NCBI GenBank assembly: GCA_035535035.1 | Contig: DATLQW010000188.1 | Location: forward strand, 56,390-120,389 | Reading direction: 5' to 3' | Length of the DNA stretch: 64,000 nucleotides | Source: JASHVB01 sp035535035 | GTDB taxonomy: Bacteria > Pseudomonadota > Alphaproteobacteria > Acetobacterales > Acetobacteraceae | Part shown: positions 7,959-14,817 of the stretch, piece by piece | How the letters are laid out: each line of letters begins with the position of its first letter | Numbering within the stretch: the first letter of the stretch is position 1 | Translations under genes and position numbers: made by a program | Notes under the pieces: generated by a model | Database searches by the model: none | Told to the model about the DNA's origin: nothing | The model's input: the letters and a program-made list of their open reading frames with translations, nothing else

Positions 7959-10900
7959 TCAGCCGGCGACACGCGTCGCAGGATCGCCGGCTGCGAAGGC
8001 GGCCATGTAACCGAGGATGAGATCGCGGGAACGGAACCGGCCTTGGTAGCGGGCTGCCTCCTCCTCGCGCACGATCGGAAAGGTTGAGAGGATGTAGCGC
8101 GCGGCGTCGCGGTCGAGGCCGTAGAGCAGGAAGAACAGCGCGTCGAGCCGCGCGCGGAGATGCAGGCGTGCTTCCTCGTCCCAGGCGAAGGGCGGGCCGG
8201 TGTGGCCGAGATCGGCGGCGAACCCGGCCATGTCGTGCGCGGTGTAGGTGAGGCGCAGCACATGGTCGCGGATGAGGGATTCGGCGGTGGCTGGGCCGAT
8301 CTTCTTGGCAAACGACGCAACGGGGACGACGGGCAACTGTTCGACGATGAAAAGATTCAGCGTCGTTCCATGAACTTTTTGCCGAGCGACGAAATCAAGG
8401 GCCATCGAATTCAGATTCGCGAGCAGTAGTGGTGCCTGACTCCCGTAGCGATTCGGGGTCGAAGCCACACAGGTCTGGCCCGCCGCGGAGGCTGTCGCGC
8501 GTGTCTCTACTTGGTCGGGCATATCGGGGACAAGGATTGGAAGCTTGTTGCTGCAGGCCACCCGAGGTATCGCAGCTGCGATCATCGTTCGCATGTTCGT
8601 CGGACTGGTTATATCCTTGAACGCAATCATCCAGGTGATGCCGTCAGGCAGTGAAATCTCGGTTGCCAGGACCCAGAATTGCGGCGTGGGCGACCATGCA
8701 GGATCGCCATGCTGCGGCAGTGTCACGGGTTCCGGTTGCGCCGGCCGGTTGAGGTTCTTCGGATTCACGGACACCGACGCGGCGCGGTGATCGAACGCCT
8801 GCACCATCTTGCCTTCGTATAGCGGCAGCCATTCGGCCTTGCCCTTGCGCCAGCGATTGCCCGCGACACGGTACGCCCCCTGCTGCTCAAGTTCCGCGGC
8901 GGCGCGGAACAGTCCCGAGTCGTTGGTCATATCGAACATGCGCAGATACCGTACCGGCCATACCTGCTTCGGCGCCATGCCGCGACGATCCACCAGCACG
9001 GGGAGCCGCCGGTAGATATCGACGGTAATCTCGGCGTCGCGCCGCGTGCGGAACACCGGTGCGGTGCCCGTATTGGGATTGACAGCGGCGAAGTCGGCCG
9101 GTGTCAGTGCAACGACGTTGGCCTCCGCCTCGTCGGCGTCCTGCTGGAAGAACGCGCAATCGGCGAACAGGAAGCGCCGGTCAGCCCCACCGAAGATCAG
9201 TGCGGAGAACTTGAAGCGCGAATCGATGTCGGGGAAGAACGGGCCGTGCTTCACACGGGTTCGGCGGTTTTCGAAGTCGAACAGCGCGGACAGCCGGCCG
9301 TCGGACGACAGTCCCGAAAAGAACTTCGCCGCGCCCTTGTCGGCGGCGATGCCGCTGGGCACCAGCAGCCCGACGATGCCGTCCGGTTTCACCAGATGCG
9401 ACGCACGCTCGACGAACAGCGAGTACACGTTCGCGTCGCCGTCGCCGAGCAGGGGATAGTCGCCGCAAGCACGGGCGACGCGTGCCGCCGCCTCGGCCGC
9501 CCAGGCCGCGCGAGCATGATCCGCCGCCAGGTCGCCGCCGCGTTTCAGCAACGCGCTCACCAGCGTCTTGCGATCGGACGCACGCTGCGACAGCGCGATC
9601 TCGGGAACCCGCGCGGCGAACCATTCCACCTCTTGCAGCTTGATCCGGTCCCATGGCGGGTTGCCGATCACCGCGTCGAAGCAGCCACGCGGCGTGACGC
9701 TCTCCCAATCGTCCCACACGCCGGGAAACGCCACCTGCCAGTGCAGGAAGCGCCGCTCGCCGGTCAGCTCCCGCACGCGCACCAGAAACCTGGTGGCGGC
9801 GTCGCGCGTTGCGCGCGGACCCGCGGGCTGGGCCGCACCGGCGGCAAGCTGCACCGGATCGCCAATCAACCCGTCGTACAGTGCGGCCAGCGCGCGGCTC
9901 TCCGGCCCGTCGCGCGGCGGGTCAAGCCACCGCTCGGCATGCACCAGATCGAGGAAGCGATACAGCGGCAAGGTGGCTTCCTCGACGCCGCCGAACGTGG
10001 CCTTGCTCTGGTTCACCTCGGCGATGTCGGCGTCGGTCAATGTCTCGACCATCTGCATGCCGGCGGCGGCATTGCGCGCGGCGACGACGGAATCGCGGCG
10101 CAGCGTGCGGCCCTTGGCGCGCAGCCAGTCCTCCGCCCCATGCACGAATTCGCCGAACAGCGAATCGCCACAGCGCAGGTGATGATCCAGGAACGACAGC
10201 GGCGCACCGACGGTGAAGGAGTGCAGCCAGAGCGACAGCTTCGCCAGTTCGACCGCCATCGGGTTGAGATCGACGCCGTAGATCACCCGCTTGAGCACGA
10301 TGCGCCGCACCAGGTGGCGATCGTCCAGATGCTCGTCGCGCACTTCCCAGCCGTGTTGATTGGCTTCGCCCTCGATGTGGCCGCGGATGCGTTCGATCGT
10401 GTCGCTCAGCGGCGAGCGGTAGTCTGCCCAGGCGACCGATGCCGCGGCGTCCTGCTGCGCGGTCAGCGCCTGGTCGGTGAGCCAATCGACCAGCGACACC
10501 AGGAAGTGGCCGGATCCCATCGCGGGATCGAGCACGCGCAACGACAGGAATGCCTGCGCCGGATCATGCTCCCGCAACTTCTTGAGACGCTGCGCCCTGG
10601 GTCCGCGGTCGGATGCGAGTTGGTCCACCCAGTCGGCGAACTCACGCCGCCGTTCATCAATCAGCGGTCCTATCGTGCGGCGGATGATGAGCCGCACCAG
10701 CTCATCCGGCGTGTAGTACGAGCCGCTGTTCTTGCGCGCGAAGGGATTCAACCGCACGTCGATGCCGGCGGCGTCAACCACCACATCAAATTCCAGCAGG
10801 CGTTCATAGATCGAGCCGAGATGTTGCACCGACAAATCACGAAAATTGATCAGGCGGCGTGCGCCGCCGGCCTCCTCGCGCGACAGTTCATCCAGCAGCT

Positions 10901-12083
10901 TTCCCAGCGCGTCGTCAGGCAAGCGAATGCGCGTCAACAACGGCGCGGCGGCCGTGTCGAACAGGCCACCGTTGTATGGGGGCAGGCCGAGGTGCGGGTC
11001 GCCCTCGGCGATTGCCCCGAACAGTTCGACCAAGGCGGTCCAGAAGCGGGTCGCGGTGCCGGACAGCGGGCGGCGTTCGTCGTGCGCCGCTGCTGCTTCC
11101 TGTCTGAGTTGGCGCAGCGCATATCCGGCGTAGCCGGGATGGCGAACTGGCAGCAGCTCGCGGTCCTCGGCATAGAGCAGAAACAGCAGGCGGTAGAGCA
11201 GGATGAGGGCGGCGTCCTTCACCTGCTGGCGCCAGCTGGTGTCCTGCGGCCTGCGTTGGGGGTCGTGGGCGGCGATCGCCTGCACCAGCGGGCGGAACAC
11301 ACGTTTGAACACCGCGTCGGACAAGGCGGCGGTGATGCGTTCCTCGTAACGCCGGCCTTCGGCGAGCGCGGCATCAAGGAAGGTTGCGCCACTGGGTCCC
11401 GTGGGGTCGAACGCCGCGCGACGAAACAACAGCACGAAGGTGCGGAACTGGTCGGTGGCCGCGGCATCGCCACGTCCGACTCCGTCCAGAATCCCGGGCA
11501 GATCGAAGCCGACGAAACCTTCCGCGCGGCTGCGCGCGGCGTGCCAGTAAAGCCGCCAGTAGCGGCCGTTGGTCAGCAGGCCCCACCGCACGGCGCCGCC
11601 GCTGGCCGGCTCGGCGAGCGCCAGGTAGCGCAGGATCTGCGAAGCCGGCGTACCGCTGTTGCCGCTGGCGCGGTCCAGCCGTGTGTCGCGCGCCTCGTTC
11701 TCCACCACGACGGTCGCTTCAGCGTAACGGCCGCGCGGGTCCCCGGTCGCGGCGGCCTTCGCCTTCGCCGCCGGCGTGCGGAACAGCAGCGCGTCCGGGA
11801 TGTCGCGCCGCCTGGTGTCCGGTGACTGCTGCGGCAGAAAGTCCCAGCCGAGCAATGCGAAAGCCGGCTCGATCAGCGTGCGTTCGGTGGCGGCTTCGTT
11901 GGGTGCCGACATGGCCGCGAGGGCGCGCCAACAGCCGCGCATCGCGTCCGCGATTCGTACGAGTTCAACAGGATCGAGGGCACGCCATTCCGCGGTTTGC
12001 GGCATGCCCTCGCGCAGGAAGTAATCGGTGAAAAGATTGCCCCCGACCGGAGGCGGGGGATTGAGCGGGGCGGTGGCATTCAT
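7959..12083 (-). CDS. Single-chain adenine DNA methylase/restriction protein (type IIG / Eco57I-like)
   Basis: A 1374-residue protein. The N-terminal third has the layout of a restriction endonuclease-like domain (ERTLIEPAFALLGWDF, ATVVVENEARD, then RWGLLTNGRYWRLYW near residues 165-180), although the usual E-x-K is not evident. The central N6-adenine methyltransferase has motif I DPAMGSGHFL (about residue 518), IYGVDLNPMAVELAKLSLW and motif IV GNPPWD (about residue 808). The C-terminal part likely carries target recognition. No separate restriction, specificity or BREX/DISARM genes are adjacent, so it probably acts alone as a modification or bifunctional enzyme. The ATG at 12083 follows no strong ribosome-binding site. 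Confidence 0.8.
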   Translation of the reverse strand: MNATAPLNPPPPVGGNLFTDYFLREGMPQTAEWRALDPVELVRIADAMRGCWRALAAMSAPNEAATERTLIEPAFALLGWDFLPQQSPDTRRRDIPDALLFRTPAAKAKAAATGDPRGRYAEATVVVENEARDTRLDRASGNSGTPASQILRYLALAEPASGGAVRWGLLTNGRYWRLYWHAARSRAEGFVGFDLPGILDGVGRGDAAATDQFRTFVLLFRRAAFDPTGPSGATFLDAALAEGRRYEERITAALSDAVFKRVFRPLVQAIAAHDPQRRPQDTSWRQQVKDAALILLYRLLFLLYAEDRELLPVRHPGYAGYALRQLRQEAAAAHDERRPLSGTATRFWTALVELFGAIAEGDPHLGLPPYNGGLFDTAAAPLLTRIRLPDDALGKLLDELSREEAGGARRLINFRDLSVQHLGSIYERLLEFDVVVDAAGIDVRLNPFARKNSGSYYTPDELVRLIIRRTIGPLIDERRREFADWVDQLASDRGPRAQRLKKLREHDPAQAFLSLRVLDPAMGSGHFLVSLVDWLTDQALTAQQDAAASVAWADYRSPLSDTIERIRGHIEGEANQHGWEVRDEHLDDRHLVRRIVLKRVIYGVDLNPMAVELAKLSLWLHSFTVGAPLSFLDHHLRCGDSLFGEFVHGAEDWLRAKGRTLRRDSVVAARNAAAGMQMVETLTDADIAEVNQSKATFGGVEEATLPLYRFLDLVHAERWLDPPRDGPESRALAALYDGLIGDPVQLAAGAAQPAGPRATRDAATRFLVRVRELTGERRFLHWQVAFPGVWDDWESVTPRGCFDAVIGNPPWDRIKLQEVEWFAARVPEIALSQRASDRKTLVSALLKRGGDLAADHARAAWAAEAAARVARACGDYPLLGDGDANVYSLFVERASHLVKPDGIVGLLVPSGIAADKGAAKFFSGLSSDGRLSALFDFENRRTRVKHGPFFPDIDSRFKFSALIFGGADRRFLFADCAFFQQDADEAEANVVALTPADFAAVNPNTGTAPVFRTRRDAEITVDIYRRLPVLVDRRGMAPKQVWPVRYLRMFDMTNDSGLFRAAAELEQQGAYRVAGNRWRKGKAEWLPLYEGKMVQAFDHRAASVSVNPKNLNRPAQPEPVTLPQHGDPAWSPTPQFWVLATEISLPDGITWMIAFKDITSPTNMRTMIAAAIPRVACSNKLPILVPDMPDQVETRATASAAGQTCVASTPNRYGSQAPLLLANLNSMALDFVARQKVHGTTLNLFIVEQLPVVPVASFAKKIGPATAESLIRDHVLRLTYTAHDMAGFAADLGHTGPPFAWDEEARLHLRARLDALFFLLYGLDRDAARYILSTFPIVREEEAARYQGRFRSRDLILGYMAAFAAGDPATRVAG

Positions 12084-12175
12084 CTTGAGAGAATGGCGGA
12101 TATCGGACTTCCGCGCGAGGTCTGGTGCATTGCCGATCCCACCGTCGCCGCCGCACGCCCCGCCGTCGGTCGCCG

Positions 12176-12973
12176 CTACGGCGTGTCGAGCGTGGGCGGC
12201 CGGTAGCGATCCCGCGGATCGTCCCAGCCCTTGAACCGCGGTGCCCGCTTCTCCGCGAACGCCGCCCGCGATTCCATCAGGTCGCTCTTCGCCCCATGCT
12301 CGTGCAGCGCCGCCGCCAGCCGTTGTTGTTCCGGGGTCGGGGCCGGGCGCATCGCGCGCATCATCTGCACCGTGTTCACCCGCGACGCCGGCGGCAGGGT
12401 CAGCAGGTGCTCCGCCATGGCGAGCGCGGAGGGCAGCAACTGGTCGGGTTCCACCAGGCGGTTGAGGAAGCCGAGCTCATGAAACCGCTCGGCGGTGAAG
12501 CGGAAGCCGAGCGCCATTTCCATCGCGACGGGGAACGCCAGGTTGGCCAGGTGGCCGTGGTTGTAGCCGCCGAGCAACCAGCGCTTGGCTTCCGAGACTT
12601 CGAAGATGGCATCGCGCACGGCGACGCGCAGGTCGGTGCGCTCGACCAGCATGAAGCCGCCGCCCATGGCGAAGCCGTTGACCGCGGCGATGACCGGCTT
12701 TTCCAGGGCGCCGGACATGAACGGGTCTTCGATGGCGGGACGCCGCCCGCCCGGGGTGCCGTTCTGCAGCGATTCCTTCATGTCCTCACCGGCGCAGAAC
12801 GCGCGGCCGGCGCCGGTGAAGATCGCGACTTCCAGCGCATTGTCGTGGCGGAACGCGGCCCAGGTCTCGGCGAGCAGGGAACGCATCTCGTGGCTGAGCG
12901 CGTTGAGGCGCTCGGGCCGGTTCATGCGCACGATCAGGATTTGGCCGTGACGTTCGGTTTCGACGACGGACAT
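12176..12973 (-). CDS. Enoyl-CoA hydratase/isomerase family protein
   Basis: A 265-residue crotonase-fold enzyme acting on acyl-CoA thioesters. RPERLNALSHEM is the typical N-terminal segment; the oxyanion-hole loops are FCAGEDMKE and AVNGFAMGGGFMLVE. The open frame runs to 13222 but the ATG at 12973 gives the normal N-terminus MSVVETERHGQILIVRMNRP, preceded by a CCGAGGAGACCGACCC ribosome-binding site. The region beyond is a palindromic element, not protein. The substrate cannot be inferred; no other fatty acid genes are next to it. Confidence 0.88.
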   Translation of the reverse strand: MSVVETERHGQILIVRMNRPERLNALSHEMRSLLAETWAAFRHDNALEVAIFTGAGRAFCAGEDMKESLQNGTPGGRRPAIEDPFMSGALEKPVIAAVNGFAMGGGFMLVERTDLRVAVRDAIFEVSEAKRWLLGGYNHGHLANLAFPVAMEMALGFRFTAERFHELGFLNRLVEPDQLLPSALAMAEHLLTLPPASRVNTVQMMRAMRPAPTPEQQRLAAALHEHGAKSDLMESRAAFAEKRAPRFKGWDDPRDRYRPPTLDTP

Positions 12974-13005
12974 GGGTCGGTCTCCTCGGGGTGGGGAGGC
13001 TAGAA

Positions 13006-13178
13006 CATTTCCACCCTGACTGGAAAATGCCAGCCATGCGACTGCCATTGCTAGGCGCGGAGCGACGAAGCAATCTCCCGCCCGGTGACGCAGGGTTCGG
13101 CTTGTCAGGCGGGAGATTGCTTCGCTCCGCTGGCAATGACAGGTGGCATGGCGCGGGTTTGCAGTCAGGGTGGAAATG
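13006..13178. mobile_element. 173-bp MITE-like palindromic element
   Basis: The ends are perfect 15-bp inverted repeats (CATTTCCACCCTGAC at 13006-13020 and its complement at 13164-13178). Moving inward, the two halves stay imperfectly complementary for about 75 bp, including the GGAGCG...AAGCAATCTCCCGCC block at 13057-13083 opposite 13107-13131. There is no open reading frame inside. A non-autonomous transposable element or a large REP/BIME-type hairpin both fit; no clear target-site duplication is seen. Confidence 0.7.
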
Positions 13179-13294
13179 CACTGGTAGCTGTGGGCGGAGG
13201 GACAAGCGTTGCCGCACAACATGCGTTGTCCGCTTGCGTGCCGGCAACCGACCTTCCACCCAGGCTCAATCCGCGCCCGGGGAACGATCCCGCC

Positions 13295-14140
13295 TCAGGG
13301 ATCGAAAAACACCAGCGCGCGCAGCTCGATGCTCTCGCGCGGCAACACATGCGGCGGCGTCGTGGGATCCTCGAACGCGGTATGCGGCATGAAGCGCGCG
13401 CGGCCGTCCTTCGCGGAATCGAAGCATTTCAGCAGCAGCACCTCGTCAGTTCGCATTGCCGGCGCGTAATACCAGCGATGCGCCGGGTTGTAGGTCAGCG
13501 CGAAGATTTCACCGGTGCGATCGGGATACACCAGGTCCTGCGGCACCCAGTCGGCCGGCGCAACGCTGCCGGCATCGCACACCGCGAGCGGGGCGTCGCG
13601 CAGCGGACCGCGGATCGGGCGCCACACATTCACGATGGCGAAGCGGCGGCGCAACAGCGCCTCGGCCTCCTCGCCCATCAGGTCGCGCACGCGCTGCGGT
13701 CCGGAGATCTCGGTGTAGTCGCCATGGATGCGCGCCACCGGCAGGCGAGGGATGCCCGGCGTGCGATCCTCCACGCCGGGCGTGCGGCGGCGGATCGTGT
13801 GGTCGAACACCATCACGCGGTGGGCGCCGGTTATCGATGCCAGCAGCGTCTCGGCCTCGGGATAATACACGCCGCGCAATTCGGCTTCGTCATAGAGGTC
13901 GCGCGCCGCGCTGCGGTGTTCGACCAGCGCGAAACCCTCGCGGTCGAGCGACGCGACATGCGCCACCGGACGCATGTCGCGGATCGGCATCGTGTGCGTG
14001 TCGTATTCGAGGTTGCTGCGCGGGATGCCCGGTCCGGGATCGTAGGTGTAGGTGCGGGCCCGCCCGGCCATCTTCGCCAGGTAGGTGAGTGGGGCTTCGA
14101 TGCAGGGCAGCGATTCGACGGCGGGCTGGTCCAGCGGCAT
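13295..14140 (-). CDS. CmcJ/NvfI-family oxidoreductase
   Basis: A 281-residue protein resembling the CmcJ/NvfI family of iron/2-oxoglutarate-dependent-like enzymes found from bacteria to fungi. Recognisable pieces are RVMVFDHTIRRR, the HGDYT segment carrying a likely metal-binding His-x-Asp, AIVNVWRPI, and the C-terminal DEVLLLKCFDS and MPHTAFEDP. Reaction and substrate are not known here. The frame begins at 14173, but the ATG at 14140, preceded by GAGGACCGACCCA, looks like the true start. Not obviously in an operon. Confidence 0.75.
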   Translation of the reverse strand: MPLDQPAVESLPCIEAPLTYLAKMAGRARTYTYDPGPGIPRSNLEYDTHTMPIRDMRPVAHVASLDREGFALVEHRSAARDLYDEAELRGVYYPEAETLLASITGAHRVMVFDHTIRRRTPGVEDRTPGIPRLPVARIHGDYTEISGPQRVRDLMGEEAEALLRRRFAIVNVWRPIRGPLRDAPLAVCDAGSVAPADWVPQDLVYPDRTGEIFALTYNPAHRWYYAPAMRTDEVLLLKCFDSAKDGRARFMPHTAFEDPTTPPHVLPRESIELRALVFFDP

Positions 14141-14224
14141 TGGGTCGGTCCTCGCGCGGGTTTCGCGCCTCAAGTGACGGGTTTCATGCTGCCCCAGATG
14201 GGAGCGGCGTGGCGACAGACAATG

Positions 14225-14476
14225 CTATGCGGCCAGAGCACCCAACCGGCGGATTTGCTCCAGCGCCGCGGCGAGGTGCTCCGGGTGCGTCGAAGCATGC
14301 TCGATTTCCCAAAGCCATGGTTGTCCGTCAGCGGCGTAATGGATCACCAGATCAGTCCCCGCATCCTCGCCGCCGATCGCCGCCGGATCAGCAGAAGCGA
14401 CACTGGGCCAGGGGCGTAATTCGATCGCCATGCTGTCGGTTTCAGGGTAGTAGCGGATGTTCGGCTCGACGCTCAC
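14225..14476 (-). CDS. DUF2283-type small protein
   Basis: An 83-residue protein, read from a GTG at 14476. The opening IRYYPETDSMAIELRP and the later AGTDLVIHYAADGQPWLWEIEHAS match the usual DUF2283 layout. The GTG overlaps the TGA of the upstream DUF4258-like gene by four bases (GTGA), so the two are translated together. DUF2283 proteins often sit beside DUF4258 proteins, and the pair has the shape of a toxin-antitoxin module, with this one in the antitoxin position; that role is inference. The C-terminus is longer than the common core. Confidence 0.65.
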   Translation of the reverse strand: MSVEPNIRYYPETDSMAIELRPWPSVASADPAAIGGEDAGTDLVIHYAADGQPWLWEIEHASTHPEHLAAALEQIRRLGALAA

Positions 14477-14778
14477 GGCTTGAACCCTCGATCCCGGAAC
14501 GCGTTGTGCACCGTCTGCCGGTCGGCCTCGAGCATAACTCGCAACCAGCGACCGCGCCGTCCGATGCATGCCCAATGTCGCCACCGACCATCCGGCCGCT
14601 GCGCCGTCCGGGCCGGTTGCGCCATTGCATATAGGATATCGGCCGCGGTGATGTCAGCCCGGTCGGGGCGGGCCCTCACTTCCCGGTCATCGTATCGGGT
14701 CCGCCAGAACGGGGGCGGTGGCAGCCGCGGGGGATACTCGACCACGATGGCGGCTTGGAACTCTTGCGAATGCGACAT
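14473..14778 (-). CDS. DUF4258-like small protein
   Basis: A 101-residue basic protein with a DUF4258-like core: ADITAADILYAMA, a tryptophan-rich strand RWRHWACIGRRGRWLRVMLE and the ending TVHNAFRDRGFKP. This fold resembles small RNase/RelE-like toxins, which is why a toxin role is possible, but no experiment-backed function is claimed. It is immediately followed, with a 4-bp overlap, by the DUF2283 gene. The first 25 residues are proline-rich and may not be part of the fold. Confidence 0.6.
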   Translation of the reverse strand: MSHSQEFQAAIVVEYPPRLPPPPFWRTRYDDREVRARPDRADITAADILYAMAQPARTAQRPDGRWRHWACIGRRGRWLRVMLEADRQTVHNAFRDRGFKP

Positions 14779-14817
14779 CCAGGCAGGCTGCTACGCCTGG
14801 CGCAACGCTGTTGCGCC

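Noticed and set aside
9246..11825. An 859-codon plus-strand frame opposite the methylase gene
   Set aside because: Same reason; the minus-strand frame contains all methyltransferase motifs in order.
13085..14419. Long plus-strand open frames opposite the CmcJ-like gene and beyond
   Set aside because: The translations are His/Arg/Ala-rich and match no fold; they are antisense shadows produced by high GC, and the minus-strand gene has clear motifs.
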